This document shows, piece by piece, positions 8,321 through 17,702 of a DNA stretch of 64,000 bases. The stretch is from contig NZ_CP078079.1 in NCBI RefSeq assembly GCF_020809045.1, positions 2,418,001 through 2,482,000 on the forward strand, given 5' to 3'. The notes under the pieces were generated by a model, which was not told the DNA's origin, did no database searches, and was given only the letters and a program-made list of their open reading frames with translations. The DNA comes from Pseudarthrobacter sp. L1SW (GTDB taxonomy: Bacteria > Actinomycetota > Actinomycetes > Actinomycetales > Micrococcaceae). The position numbers and the translations under genes are program-made. The number at the start of each line of letters is the position of its first letter. The first letter of the stretch is position 1.

Positions 8321-9290
8321 TGGAGTTCACTGCATCCGTTGCCGGGTCCCGCGGCAGCGCGAGTTCACTGATGCTGATGTTGGCCGGCTCCCCCAGGGAG
8401 CGGATGATGTGGACGGCGGGATCCGCCTCGGGGACATGGACGTGGACGCGCCACCGGTAGTTGCCGTCGGAGTCCGGACCGCTGCCGACCTGGCTCATGA
8501 TCACCGACTCGCCCACCTCGTCCAGCCGCTGGCGGAGGGTCGCGGCATTGAGTGGAGACAGGCTGATGGTGCACATGACCTCCACCCCGTCGTCGTCCGG
8601 CATGGCCGTATGGATGTGCGGATCCTGCACGTCGTAGCCGTGCAGGCCGTCAAGGAGTTCGCTTTGCAGCTCTTCGCCCAGGACCGCCGAGCGAAGGCAA
8701 TCAAGGATCAGCAGCATCCCCACTCCGCCGGCATCAACCACGTGGGCGGACGTCAGGGCGTCCAGCTGCTCCTCGGTGTGGATCACCGCTGCGAGGGCGC
8801 CTTCCACAGCCGCGTCCAGGGCAAGGCCCAGGGCGTGGTTGCTGTCGTCCCCGTTCTGTCCGGCATCCACGGCGGCCGCGGCCCGGGCCGCGGCTTCCAT
8901 GACGGAGAGCATGGTTCCCGGCACGGGGTCGCTCAAGGCTGACCACGCACGGATCTGGGCACGGTTCAGGGCGGCCGCAAGCAGGGTGGAGGTCAGCCGG
9001 GTATGGCCCGCCAACGGTTCGGCAGCAGCGCACAGGAACACCGAGAAAAGGGTCCCCGAGTTTCCCCGCGCTTCCTCCATGGCAGCCTGGCCCGCTGTGG
9101 CCAGGACGGCACCAACGTCCATCTGCGCGGGCTGGTCCCCGCCGGCAGCCAGGGAACGCGCTGCCGCGCGCACCGTGACGTAGAGGTTGGTTCCGGTATC
9201 GCCGTCGGCCACGGGGAAGATATTGATGGCATTCAGGCGGTCGCTGTGGTTGCCAAGGGCGGTCTCGGCCTTGCCCAACCACCTCTTCAT
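8304..9290 (-). CDS. DAK2-domain protein, short FakA-like kinase
   Basis: Related to the ATP-binding DAK2 (DhaL-like) part of fatty-acid kinase FakA/YloV. NIFPVADGDTGTNLY holds the aspartates that bind Mg-ATP, and EEARGNSGTLFS is a second family motif. A middle-domain segment follows, but the protein stops at about 328 aa while FakA proteins are about 550 aa, so the C-terminal domain is missing. No FakB/DegV partner is in the window. The start chosen is ATG 9290; a TTG at 9323 preceded by GGGGGA is an alternative that would overlap the thiL stop. It lies in a thiL-DAK2-recG-rsmD operon. Confidence 0.8.
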   Translation of the reverse strand: MKRWLGKAETALGNHSDRLNAINIFPVADGDTGTNLYVTVRAAARSLAAGGDQPAQMDVGAVLATAGQAAMEEARGNSGTLFSVFLCAAAEPLAGHTRLTSTLLAAALNRAQIRAWSALSDPVPGTMLSVMEAAARAAAAVDAGQNGDDSNHALGLALDAAVEGALAAVIHTEEQLDALTSAHVVDAGGVGMLLILDCLRSAVLGEELQSELLDGLHGYDVQDPHIHTAMPDDDGVEVMCTISLSPLNAATLRQRLDEVGESVIMSQVGSGPDSDGNYRWRVHVHVPEADPAVHIIRSLGEPANISISELALPRDPATDAVNSSGHER

Positions 9291-9312
9291 CGCTTGCGCG
9301 TTAGCGGCAACC

Positions 9313-10332
9313 TTAGTGTGCAAAGTGATCCCATCCCCCGGTGTCCGCGGACCGGCCCGCAATTTTGACGCCCGGGCCTTCGTTGATTCCCAGTGCTTGT
9401 ACTGAGCCTATCGCAGTGAATCCGGGAGGCAGCGGCGAACCGGGGGGGAATGTGGCAAGCAGTCCGTGGTCCTCCCCGCCGCCGAGCACCCACTCCCGGG
9501 CGTCCATGCCCAACAGCTCCGCAGCCGGCAGGAGGGGGCCCGCCAGCCGTTTCAGCGGGCCTGGATCGAGGTCGACGGCCACGCCGCTCGCCGCGGCCAG
9601 CCGCGACCCGTCGCGCAGCAGGCCGTCCGAGACGTCCAGCATGGCGGTGGCGCCGGCGGCACGCGCGGCGGGCCCTGCCGCCAGGGGCGGCATCGGCCTG
9701 CATTGCAGGTCCACCAGGGCGCGCTGGCCGGCGCTGAGGGCATCAACGTGCACGTCCGATTCCAACAGTGCGAGGCCGGCGGCAGCGTGGCCGGCAGTGC
9801 CTGCAAGGGCAAGGACGTCCCCCGGCCTGGCGCCTGACCGGAGGACTGCCGGGCCGCCGTCAAGCGTTCCCAGCACCGCAACCGTGACGGAAATTTCGCG
9901 CCCGCGCCCCAGGTCGCCGCCGGCCACCGAACAGTGGACAGCGCCCAGTTCCCTGATGCCGGCGGTGAGGCCGTCCGCCAGGTCCTCCACCCAGGCCACG
10001 GCCGTTTCAGGAGGAAGGGTCAGGCTGACCACCAGCGACGTGGCCCTGGCCCCCATGGCATTGATGTCGCTCAGGTTCTGCGCGGCGGCTTTCCAGCCGA
10101 CGTCAAAACCGGTAGTCCGGTAGCCGTTGGGCCACTGCAGCCTGAAGTCCTGGTCCTGCACCTGCGTGTCGATGCTGATCACGGTCCTGCCGTCAGGAGC
10201 AGCGACTATGGCGGCGTCGTCCCCCGGGCCGAGCAACGTAGCCTCGCCGTGCACGCCGTCCATGGCCAGGCGCGGAAAAATCCGGGCCAGCAGCCCGGAC
10301 TCGGAAAGTGCTGAGACTGTCACGGCGGGCAC
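9313..10332 (-). CDS. thiL: Thiamine-monophosphate kinase
   Basis: Phosphorylates thiamine monophosphate to thiamine diphosphate, the cofactor used by enzymes such as the acetolactate synthase encoded at 42.6-44.5 kb. It is a PurM/AIR-synthase fold protein with GPGDDAAIV near the N-terminus, ISIDTQVQDQDF, and ALDVSDGL-like and GGEDHGLL motifs further on. GTG 10332 is preferred because GGGGAG precedes it by 9 nt; GTG 10323 is also possible. 339 aa is normal. No TPP riboswitch is seen upstream. Confidence 0.92.
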   Translation of the reverse strand: MPAVTVSALSESGLLARIFPRLAMDGVHGEATLLGPGDDAAIVAAPDGRTVISIDTQVQDQDFRLQWPNGYRTTGFDVGWKAAAQNLSDINAMGARATSLVVSLTLPPETAVAWVEDLADGLTAGIRELGAVHCSVAGGDLGRGREISVTVAVLGTLDGGPAVLRSGARPGDVLALAGTAGHAAAGLALLESDVHVDALSAGQRALVDLQCRPMPPLAAGPAARAAGATAMLDVSDGLLRDGSRLAAASGVAVDLDPGPLKRLAGPLLPAAELLGMDAREWVLGGGEDHGLLATFPPGSPLPPGFTAIGSVQALGINEGPGVKIAGRSADTGGWDHFAH

Positions 10333-10522
10333 GGCCAGCGGCTCCCCGGCGGCGGCCGGGCTTTCAGGGTGTGGCAGTCGGCGGCGGAACTGTCCTGGGT
10401 GGGATTGTCCGGGGCAGGTGGCGGGATTTTCAAGCACTCCCCTACGCTATCGCGCGGCTCCGACATTACCGGCTGCCAATGCCGCGTCAGGGCGGCCTCT
10501 GCAGCGGCGATAGGCTGGAGGC

Positions 10523-11026
10523 ATGCACCGTCCCCAGTTTTCCCTGCCCGCCCGCGTCGCCAGGCTGGCACTGGTTGGGAGCCTTGCGGCCATTCCGCTA
10601 ACGTCATGCTCGCCTGCCGTGGATGTTCCCGCTGCCAAGGACGCGGCCAACCCGGCGTGCGCGCCCATGATGGTGGGTCTTCCTGACGCCATCGGCGAGT
10701 ACGCGCTGCGGAAGACGAACAGCCAGGCCACCGCCGCCTGGGGCGATCCGTCCCTGGTGATCCTGCGCTGCGGCGTGAATGTTCCCGGGCCCACCACGGA
10801 CCGCTGCGTGACGGTCAACGGCATCGACTGGGTCATCAAGGAAGGCGACCCGGTGTGGACCCTGACAACCTACGGCCGCGAACCGGCAACAGAGATCCTC
10901 ATGGATCCCGACAAGATCAGTTCTGCCACAGTCCTGGCCGACCTTGCGGCAGCGGCCGGCAAAGTGCCCGCCGCCAGGAGCTGCGTGGGCCAAGAGGACC
11001 TGCAGAACCTGCCGCCGAGCAAGTAG
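10523..11026 (+). CDS. DUF3515 family lipoprotein
   Basis: A secreted lipoprotein of unknown function (167 aa). The signal peptide ends in the lipobox LTSC with the lipidated Cys at residue 29. The mature part is the actinobacterial DUF3515 domain, including CAPMMVGLP and further cysteines (CGV, RCVTV, SCVG) that could form disulfides. TAGGCT ends 6 nt before ATG, suggesting a leaderless mRNA. It is divergent from thiL and convergent with ddl. Confidence 0.85.
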   Translation: MHRPQFSLPARVARLALVGSLAAIPLTSCSPAVDVPAAKDAANPACAPMMVGLPDAIGEYALRKTNSQATAAWGDPSLVILRCGVNVPGPTTDRCVTVNGIDWVIKEGDPVWTLTTYGREPATEILMDPDKISSATVLADLAAAAGKVPAARSCVGQEDLQNLPPSK

Positions 11027-11053
11027 GCCATCGGCGGCCCACTCCGTCGGGGA

Positions 11054-12202
11054 TCAGCGCAGCCCGGTTTTGCGGTTCAGCGCGAGGTAGATCAGTTCGT
11101 CGATGAGGTCGGCGTACCCCAGTCCGGAGGCCGCCCACATCTGCGGGTACATGCTCTTGGGCGTAAAGCCTGGCATGGTGTTGATCTCGTTGATGATGAG
11201 TTCCCCGGCCGGCGTGTAGAAGAAGTCCACCCGGCTCAGGCCCTCGGCCCCCACGGCGTCGAACGCCGCCGCTGCAAGCTCGCGGACCCTGGTGATGGCT
11301 TCCTCGGGGATATCGGCGGGGCAGCTGAGGGAGGCGGCGTCGTCCTCAACATACTTGGCGTTGAAGTCGTAAAACTCGTGGGTGCCGCCCGCCACGGAGA
11401 TCTCACCCGGCATGGATGTGCGGGGGGCGTCGGTGCCCCTGCCTTCGAGGACCGCACATTCGATTTCCCGGCCGGTGATGCCTGCCTCGATCACCAGTTT
11501 CAGGTCGTGCCGCCGGGCTTCCTCGATGGCTGCATCAAGCTCGTCCAGGGAATCGACCTTGGAGATACCCATGGAAGATCCTGCCCGTGCCGGCTTGACG
11601 AACACGGGAAATCCCAGCCGGTCCACCTGTTTGCGCACCGATTCCGGGTCCTTGCGCCACTGCCTGTCCGTGACGGCAACATAGGGACCGACATGCAGCC
11701 CCGCGGCCTCGAACACCACCTTCATGAAGTGTTTGTCCATGCCCACGGCCGAAGCCAGGACACCGGCGCCGACGTAGCGGGTATCCGAGAGCTCCAGCAG
11801 CCCCTGGATGGTGCCGTCCTCTCCGAACGGGCCGTGAAGGAGCGGGAAGACCACGTCCACCGTGCCGAGTTCCCGGGGAACCTCGTTTGGAGAAGCGACG
11901 ATCAGCTGGTGCTCGCCGCCGATCTCGGCAAGGGTCACGGTCTGCGGCGAAGGCGCCACCTCCGGCAGGGACGTTGCCGCGAGGGACCATTGGGCGGTAT
12001 CGGCGGGCGCGAGGACCCATTGCCCGGTTTTGGCGATTCCAATGGGAATCACCTCGTACTTGTCCTTGTTGATCGCGCCGAGGACACCGGCCGCGGTCAC
12101 GCAGCTCACGGCGTGCTCGCTCGAGCGGCCGCCGAAAAGTACCGCCACCCGGGGTTTCGCCCGCGGCGCGGTCTCCACTGCGCTCAGGTTTTCATGGGAC
12201 AT
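11054..12202 (-). CDS. ddl: D-alanine--D-alanine ligase
   Basis: Makes the D-Ala-D-Ala dipeptide for peptidoglycan precursors. It is an ATP-grasp enzyme of 382 aa. Motifs include VLFGGRSSEHAVSC near the N-terminus, HGPFGEDGTIQG, the ATP-binding region VFVKPARAGSSMGISKV and the metal site FFYTPAGELIINEINTMPGFT. It is the last gene of murA-plsC-gpsA-ddl, beginning 2 bp after the gpsA stop. The operon couples cell-wall precursor and phospholipid synthesis. Confidence 0.96.
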   Translation of the reverse strand: MSHENLSAVETAPRAKPRVAVLFGGRSSEHAVSCVTAAGVLGAINKDKYEVIPIGIAKTGQWVLAPADTAQWSLAATSLPEVAPSPQTVTLAEIGGEHQLIVASPNEVPRELGTVDVVFPLLHGPFGEDGTIQGLLELSDTRYVGAGVLASAVGMDKHFMKVVFEAAGLHVGPYVAVTDRQWRKDPESVRKQVDRLGFPVFVKPARAGSSMGISKVDSLDELDAAIEEARRHDLKLVIEAGITGREIECAVLEGRGTDAPRTSMPGEISVAGGTHEFYDFNAKYVEDDAASLSCPADIPEEAITRVRELAAAAFDAVGAEGLSRVDFFYTPAGELIINEINTMPGFTPKSMYPQMWAASGLGYADLIDELIYLALNRKTGLR

Positions 12203-12204
12203 CG

Positions 12205-13257
12205 TCAGTAATCGCCTTCAGGTTTCAGTTCCCGGGACAGCAGGACGGGCCCCAGTTGGTCAACGGACAGCTTGCCTGCCAGCACGGCGACGACGGCGGC
12301 TGTGATGGGCATGTCCACGCCCAGTTTGCCGGCCAACTCGTGGACCGCCTGGCCCGATTTTATGCCTTCGGCGGTCTGGGTCATCTTCTGGCCCACCTCC
12401 TCGAGCGTGAGGCCCTGCCCCAGGAGCCGCCCGGCGGTGTGGTTGCGTGACAGCGGGGAGGAGCATGTGGCCACAAGGTCGCCCAGGCCGGCAAGGCCGG
12501 CCATGGTCTTGGCTTCCCCGCCCAGGGCAAGGGCAAGCCGGGACGTTTCCGCAAGTCCGCGGGTGATAACGGAGGCCTTGGTGTTGTCCCCCATTTGCTT
12601 GCCCTCGCAAATGCCGACGGCCAGGGCGATAACGTTCTTGACGATTCCGCCGATCTCCACCCCCACCACGTCAGCGGTGGTGTACGGCCGGAAGTAGGGC
12701 GCGGTGCAGCTCCTGGCGATCCAGCCTGCGGCGGCGGAGTCGGTACAGGCAACAACAGACGCCGTGGGTTCTTCGCGGGCGATTTCCATGGCCAGGTTGG
12801 GGCCGGACACGATGGCGATGCGCTCAGCGGGCAGGCCCAGCTCCTCGCTGATGACCTCGCTCATCCTGGCATCCGTGCCGAGCTCCAGGCCTTTCATCAG
12901 GGAAACAACCATGGCGTCCGGAGCGATCAGGCCTTTCCACTCCCGCAACTGCGGGCGGAGTGACTGTGCAGGGACGGCGATGACCACAAGGTCAGCGCCC
13001 TCCAGGACCGCGGCGACGTCCGTTGACGCGGAGATGCTCTCCGGCAGCGGGATGTCCTTCAGGTACTGCTCATTGCGGTGGCCGGTGTTAATCAGGTCCA
13101 CTACTTCGGCGCGCCTGCCCCACAGCCTGATGCTGCGCGGCTCCCCGGCAGCAGCCGCAGCGTCGGCCAGGATTTTGGCAAAGGTTGTTCCCCAGGAGCC
13201 GGCGCCGAGAACAGCAACGGAACGGGCTGAGCCCGTCTGCTTTCCCCCAGCGGTCAC
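12205..13257 (-). CDS. gpsA: Glycerol-3-phosphate dehydrogenase [NAD(P)+]
   Basis: Reduces dihydroxyacetone phosphate to sn-glycerol-3-phosphate for phospholipid synthesis. NAD-binding VAVLGAGSWGTTFA is close to the N-terminus. Motifs MKGLELGT and VGVEIGGIVKNVIALAVGIC contain the catalytic lysines. The start is GTG 13257: it forms a GTGA overlap with the plsC stop, and the Rossmann motif then lies near residue 16. 350 aa is the usual size. plsC upstream would use its product. Confidence 0.95.
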   Translation of the reverse strand: MTAGGKQTGSARSVAVLGAGSWGTTFAKILADAAAAAGEPRSIRLWGRRAEVVDLINTGHRNEQYLKDIPLPESISASTDVAAVLEGADLVVIAVPAQSLRPQLREWKGLIAPDAMVVSLMKGLELGTDARMSEVISEELGLPAERIAIVSGPNLAMEIAREEPTASVVACTDSAAAGWIARSCTAPYFRPYTTADVVGVEIGGIVKNVIALAVGICEGKQMGDNTKASVITRGLAETSRLALALGGEAKTMAGLAGLGDLVATCSSPLSRNHTAGRLLGQGLTLEEVGQKMTQTAEGIKSGQAVHELAGKLGVDMPITAAVVAVLAGKLSVDQLGPVLLSRELKPEGDY

Positions 13258-14027
13258 GGAGTTTCCGTTCCGGAACCGGTCGGCTTCTGTCCGCGTTCCA
13301 CGAACCTGCCGTGCCGCGCCTGCTGCTGCTTGGCCGGATCCCACCGCTCAGCCGGCGGCTCTTCCCCCCTGATCTCCGCCAGGAGTCCGGTGATCGCATC
13401 CATGATGGCGTCGGTGGCCGCGGTGAGGGTTGCCTTGTCCAGCGGACGGCCGCTGAAGGCGCTGAGGTCAACAGGCTCCCCCACTACCACCCTGGACTTC
13501 TTGCGCGGGAACAGGTGGAACCTCTTGCCGTAGCGGGGGAACACCTCGTGGGCGCCCCAGTGGGCAATCGGAACCACGGGAATGCCGCCCTCAAGGGCCA
13601 GCCGCGCAGCACCCGTGTGGCCTCTCATGGGCCACATCCCCGGATCCCGGGTCAGGGTGCCTTCGGGATAGATGATGATGGCCCCGCCTTCGGCAACGAT
13701 CTCCTGCGCAAGCTGCAGGGAACGGTTCGCACCCGCCGTCGAACGTTCCACCGGGATCTGTTTTGTTGCGCGCAGTACCCAGCCCAGCACCGGAACCTTG
13801 AAGAGCCCTGACTTGGCAAGGAAGTGCGGGGCAATCTTGTGGTTGTAGAGGAGGTGGCCGATGATCAGGGGATCGATCTCGGTGCAGTGGTTGGGCGCGG
13901 CAATAAATCCGCCCGCAGGCAGCTTCTCCGTTCCCTCCCACTTCTTGTCCATCATGAGGTTGAACAGGGGGCGGACTATGCCGGCGACCACGGCAAGGGT
14001 GGCGCGGCTCTTAGCCGGTTCTTTCAC
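13254..14027 (-). CDS. plsC: 1-acyl-sn-glycerol-3-phosphate acyltransferase
   Basis: Acylates lysophosphatidic acid to phosphatidic acid at the membrane. The catalytic HX4D motif is seen as NHCTEID near residues 47-53 and the glycerophosphate-binding motif as YPEGTLTRDP. 257 aa. The C-terminus is basic and rich in Gln/Arg. It lies 9 bp after murA and overlaps gpsA by 4 nt. Confidence 0.92.
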   Translation of the reverse strand: MKEPAKSRATLAVVAGIVRPLFNLMMDKKWEGTEKLPAGGFIAAPNHCTEIDPLIIGHLLYNHKIAPHFLAKSGLFKVPVLGWVLRATKQIPVERSTAGANRSLQLAQEIVAEGGAIIIYPEGTLTRDPGMWPMRGHTGAARLALEGGIPVVPIAHWGAHEVFPRYGKRFHLFPRKKSRVVVGEPVDLSAFSGRPLDKATLTAATDAIMDAITGLLAEIRGEEPPAERWDPAKQQQARHGRFVERGQKPTGSGTETP

Positions 14028-14036
14028 GGCTTCCTG

Positions 14037-15362
14037 CTACTTCTCTGTGGTGATGTCGAAGTCGGCACCGAGGCCGGCCAGCTTTTCGGTGAAGCGCTCG
14101 TAGCCGCGGTTGATGATATCGATCCCCGTGACGCGGGACGTGCCGGTGGCGGCGAGGGCGGCAATCAGGTGGCTGAAGCCGCCGCGCAGGTCCGGCACGT
14201 CAATGTCGGTCCCCTTCAGCTGGGTGGGCCCGGAGATCACTGCCGAATGGAGGAAGTTGCGCTGGCCGAACCTGCACGGCACGCTGCCCAGGCATTCGCG
14301 GTGGACCTGGATGCTGGCGCCCATCCGGATGAGTGCGTCAGTGAAGCCGAACCGGTTCTCGTAGACCGTCTCGTGGACGATGGACACGCCTTCGGCCTGG
14401 GTCAGTGCCACCACCAGCGGCTGCTGCCAGTCGGTCATGAAGCCGGGGTGCACATCGGTCTCCAGTACCAGCGGGTTGAGCTTGCCGCCGCGGTGGTAGA
14501 AACGGATGCCGTCCTCGCCGATGTCCATGCCGCCGCCCACCTTGCGGTAGGTGTTCAGGAAGGTCATCATGTCCCGCTGCGAGGCACCTTCAACGTAGAT
14601 GTCGCCCTTGGTCACCAGTGCCGCAGACGCCCACGACGCCGATTCGTTGCGGTCCGAGAGCGCCCGGTGGTTGTAGCCGCCGAGGTCGCGGACACCTTCG
14701 ATGCGGATGGTGCGGTCCGTCTGGACGCTGATGATGGCGCCCATCTTCTGGAGCACGGCGATGAGGTCGATAATTTCCGGCTCCGTCGCAGCACCGGACA
14801 GTTCGGTGATGCCCTCGGCGCGGGTGGCGCTCAGCAGCACCTGCTCCGTGGCACCCACGGACGGGTAGGGCAGGGAGATCTTGGCGCCGTGCAGGCCCTT
14901 GGGGGCCGAAATGTGGATGCCGCCGGGGCGCTTCTCCACCACGGCACCGAACTGGCGCAGGACGTCCAGGTGGTAGTCAATGGGCCGGTCGCCGATTTTG
15001 CAGCCGCCAAGATCGGGGATGAACGCTTCGCCGATCGCGTGGATCAGCGGCCCGCAGAGCAGGATGGGAATCCGGGAGTCGCCCGCGTGGGCGTCGATGG
15101 CGGTGCTGGACGCCGTTTTTGCGGCCTTGGGATCCAGCGTCAGGTCGCCGTTCACCGGGTCCTTGACCACGGTCACGCCGTGCAGCTGCAGGAGGGAGGT
15201 GACTACCTCCACGTCCTTGATCTCCGGCACGTTCCGCAACACCGACGGTTCGTTGCCCAGCAACGCTGCCACCATCGCCTTGGGAACAAGGTTCTTTGCT
15301 CCCCGGACGCTGACGCGGCCTGTAAGCGGGACTCCGCCGCGGATTGTCAGAACACTACTCAT
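14037..15362 (-). CDS. murA: UDP-N-acetylglucosamine 1-carboxyvinyltransferase
   Basis: The first committed step of peptidoglycan synthesis: transfer of enolpyruvate from PEP to UDP-GlcNAc. It is an EPSP-synthase-fold protein of 441 aa starting LTIRGGVPLTGRVSVRGAKN. The loop reads GGCKIGDRPIDYH, so the catalytic residue equivalent to E. coli Cys115 is cysteine, unlike the Asp form of mycobacteria; this form is normally alkylated by fosfomycin. Shine-Dalgarno AAGGAAA precedes ATG 15362. It heads the murA-plsC-gpsA-ddl operon. Confidence 0.95.
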   Translation of the reverse strand: MSSVLTIRGGVPLTGRVSVRGAKNLVPKAMVAALLGNEPSVLRNVPEIKDVEVVTSLLQLHGVTVVKDPVNGDLTLDPKAAKTASSTAIDAHAGDSRIPILLCGPLIHAIGEAFIPDLGGCKIGDRPIDYHLDVLRQFGAVVEKRPGGIHISAPKGLHGAKISLPYPSVGATEQVLLSATRAEGITELSGAATEPEIIDLIAVLQKMGAIISVQTDRTIRIEGVRDLGGYNHRALSDRNESASWASAALVTKGDIYVEGASQRDMMTFLNTYRKVGGGMDIGEDGIRFYHRGGKLNPLVLETDVHPGFMTDWQQPLVVALTQAEGVSIVHETVYENRFGFTDALIRMGASIQVHRECLGSVPCRFGQRNFLHSAVISGPTQLKGTDIDVPDLRGGFSHLIAALAATGTSRVTGIDIINRGYERFTEKLAGLGADFDITTEK

Positions 15363-15454
15363 ATACCGGTTTCCTTACGATCACTCGCCCCCAAATCCTT
15401 GCAAAGGCTCCAACCAAGCATAGGAGGTCGCGTTACCGAACCGAAATACGCAGG

Positions 15455-15486
15455 CGACGGCGGCAGGGCGTGGCGCGCCGCCGTCG
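15455..15486 (-). terminator. Hairpin downstream of leuD
   Basis: CGACGGCGGC (15455-15464) pairs perfectly with GCCGCCGTCG (15477-15486) across a 12-nt loop, 38 nt after the leuD stop. There is no clear T-tract on the minus strand. Confidence 0.5.
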
Positions 15487-15523
15487 GCCCGTTTCGAAGG
15501 CAGGCAACGCTGCTTTGGCGGCC

Positions 15524-16126
15524 TCAGGAAAGGCGTGCCGGCAGGGTTTTGGGCTTGAACGAGGGCCGGGTGGCCTCGTAGGCGGTGATGTCCGCCTCAT
15601 GCTGGAGGGTCAGCCCGATGTCGTCCAGCCCCTCAAGCAGGCGCCACCGGGTGTAGTCGTCGATGTCGAAGGGCGCAACGATGTTTCCGCACACCACGGT
15701 CTTGGACACCAGGTCCACCGTGACCTCGGTCCCCGGCGCGTTCTCCAGTTCCTTCCAGATCAGCTCGATGTCGTCCTGGGACACCTCGGCCGCGAGGAGC
15801 CCCTGCTTGCCGGAGTTGCCGCGGAAGATGTCGGCGAAGCGGGAGGAGAGCACAGCCTTGAAGCCGTAGTCCTTCAGCGCCCAGACGGCGTGCTCGCGGG
15901 AGGAGCCGGTGCCGAAGTCCGGGCCCGCCACCAGGACGGAACCCGCGTTGAACGGCGCCTGGTTCAGGATGAAGGCCGGGTCTTTGCGCCATGCCGAAAA
16001 CAGGGCGTCCTCGAAGCCGGTCCGGGTGATCCGCTTGAGGTAGACGGCCGGGATGATCTGGTCCGTGTCCACGTTGCTCTGCCGCAGCGGGACGCCGATT
16101 CCGGTGTGGGTGGTGAACTTTTCCAT
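15524..16126 (-). CDS. leuD: 3-isopropylmalate dehydratase small subunit
   Basis: With LeuC it isomerises 2- to 3-isopropylmalate in leucine synthesis. It has an aconitase swivel domain: [27 protein letters not shown] at the start and [17 protein letters not shown] in the middle, which shape the substrate site. 200 aa is normal. The start ATG 16126 follows the leuC stop by 8 bp. A longer open frame runs back into leuC but is a shadow. Confidence 0.96.
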   Translation of the reverse strand: MEKFTTHTGIGVPLRQSNVDTDQIIPAVYLKRITRTGFEDALFSAWRKDPAFILNQAPFNAGSVLVAGPDFGTGSSREHAVWALKDYGFKAVLSSRFADIFRGNSGKQGLLAAEVSQDDIELIWKELENAPGTEVTVDLVSKTVVCGNIVAPFDIDDYTRWRLLEGLDDIGLTLQHEADITAYEATRPSFKPKTLPARLS

Positions 16127-16134
16127 GGCGTGTC

Positions 16135-17589
16135 CTAGGCTGCGTCGGTGCGGATGGCGGCGGATTCGGGGGCCGGATCGAGGTCCGACGGCGAGCTGAG
16201 GGTGCCGCGGATGGCGGTGGCTGCGGCCACCACCGGGGAGACCAGGTGGGTCCGGCCGCCCTTGCCCTGGCGCCCTTCGAAGTTGCGGTTGGAAGTGGAG
16301 GCGCAGCGCTCCCCCACGTCGAGCTGGTCCGGGTTCATGCCCAGGCACATCGAGCAGCCGGCGAAGCGCCACTCCGCGCCGAAGTCCTTGAAGACCTTGT
16401 CCAGGCCCTCAGCCTCGGCCTCAAGCCGCACGCGTGCCGAGCCCGGCACCACCAGCATCCGGACGTTCGGGTCCTTCTGCCGGCCCCGGATGATGTCCGC
16501 CGCGGCACGGAGGTCCTCCATCCGGGAGTTGGTGCAGGAGCCCAGGAAGACGGTGTCCACCCGGATGTCCTTCATGGGCGTGCCAGCTTCGAGGCCCATG
16601 TACTGCAGGGCGCGTTCCGCGGCGGCCTTGGCGTTTTCGTCGCCGAAGTCCTCGGGGGACGGGACGGACTGGGACAGTGAGACGCCCTGGCCGGGATTCG
16701 TGCCCCAGGTGACGAACGGCTCCAGCGTGTTGGCATCGAGGTCCACCTGGGCGTCGAAGGTCGCATCGTCGTCGGTACGCAGCGTGTTCCAGTACTCGAC
16801 GGCGGCGTCCCAGTCAGCGCCCTGCGGGGCGTGCGGACGGCCCTTCATGTATTCGTACGTGGTCTCGTCCGGCGCCACCATGCCGGCGCGGGCGCCGGCC
16901 TCGATGGACATGTTGCAGATGGTCATACGGGCGTCCATGGACAGGGCGCGGATGGCCGAGCCGCGGTACTCCAGGACGTAGCCCTGCCCGCCGCCGGTGC
17001 CGATCTCGGCGATCACGGCGAGGATGATGTCCTTGGCTGTCACGCCCGGGCGGAGCGTCCCCTCAACATTGATGGCCATGGTCTTGAACGGCTTCAGCGA
17101 CAGGGTCTGGGTGGCCATCACGTGCTCCACCTCAGAGGTTCCAATGCCCATGGCCAGGGCGCCGAAGGCACCATGGGTGGAGGTGTGCGAGTCACCGCAG
17201 ACAACGGTCATGCCCGGCTGGGTGAGGCCCAGCTGCGGGCCGACCACGTGCACGATGCCCTGTTCGGCGTCGCCCAGGCTGTGCAGGCGGACGCCGAACT
17301 CGGCGCAGTTGTTGCGCAGGGTCTGGATCTGGGTGCGGCTGGTCAGGTCGGCGATAGGCTTGTCGATGTCCAGCGTAGGAGTGTTGTGGTCCTCGGTGGC
17401 GATGGTCAGATCCGGGCGGCGCAGCTTCCTGCCGGCCAGCCGCAGGCCCTCGAACGCCTGCGGCGATGTGACTTCGTGGACCAGGTGGAGGTCGATGTAC
17501 AGAAGGTCGGGCTGGGCGTTGGCACCGTCGCCGTCACCTTTGCGCACCACATGTGCGTCCCAGACCTTCTCGGCCAATGTCTTTGCCAT
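16135..17589 (-). CDS. leuC: 3-isopropylmalate dehydratase large subunit
   Basis: The [4Fe-4S] subunit of isopropylmalate isomerase. Cluster cysteines lie in [13 protein letters not shown] and [10 protein letters not shown]. Substrate motifs [28 protein letters not shown] are present. ATG 17589 is preferred over 17595 because GGGAG then has a 6-nt spacing; this gives 484 aa. It is divergent from the IclR regulator ltbR, and a candidate operator lies between them. Confidence 0.96.
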   Translation of the reverse strand: MAKTLAEKVWDAHVVRKGDGDGANAQPDLLYIDLHLVHEVTSPQAFEGLRLAGRKLRRPDLTIATEDHNTPTLDIDKPIADLTSRTQIQTLRNNCAEFGVRLHSLGDAEQGIVHVVGPQLGLTQPGMTVVCGDSHTSTHGAFGALAMGIGTSEVEHVMATQTLSLKPFKTMAINVEGTLRPGVTAKDIILAVIAEIGTGGGQGYVLEYRGSAIRALSMDARMTICNMSIEAGARAGMVAPDETTYEYMKGRPHAPQGADWDAAVEYWNTLRTDDDATFDAQVDLDANTLEPFVTWGTNPGQGVSLSQSVPSPEDFGDENAKAAAERALQYMGLEAGTPMKDIRVDTVFLGSCTNSRMEDLRAAADIIRGRQKDPNVRMLVVPGSARVRLEAEAEGLDKVFKDFGAEWRFAGCSMCLGMNPDQLDVGERCASTSNRNFEGRQGKGGRTHLVSPVVAAATAIRGTLSSPSDLDPAPESAAIRTDAA

Positions 17590-17672
17590 GGCCATCTCCC
17601 TTCACTGCTGTTTGGCTGATGAGTCCAACTGAATCAGGACGGCTCCGCACTGCGCCAGCCGAAAGATTTGCA

Positions 17673-17687
17673 TCTCAGATATTGAGA
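17673..17687. promoter_or_regulatory. Candidate LtbR operator at leuC/ltbR
   Basis: A perfect inverted repeat TCTCA-GATAT-TGAGA lies in the leuC-ltbR intergenic region. For ltbR it sits between a possible -35 (TTGCAT, 17668-17673) and -10 (CAATAT, 17691-17696), as expected for autorepression. A near copy sharing 13 contiguous bases lies upstream of leuB at 31935-31947. Confidence 0.65.
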
Positions 17688-17702
17688 CGGCAATATCATT
17701 AC

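Noticed and set aside
10333..10437. Longer N-terminus for ThiL
   Set aside because: The extra 35 residues are Pro/Arg-rich and unlike the family; GTG 10332 has a better-spaced Shine-Dalgarno.
13824..15581. 585-codon open frame on the plus strand
   Set aside because: Antisense to plsC and murA; composition typical of shadow frames (Val/Gly/His/Arg-rich) and no start signal.
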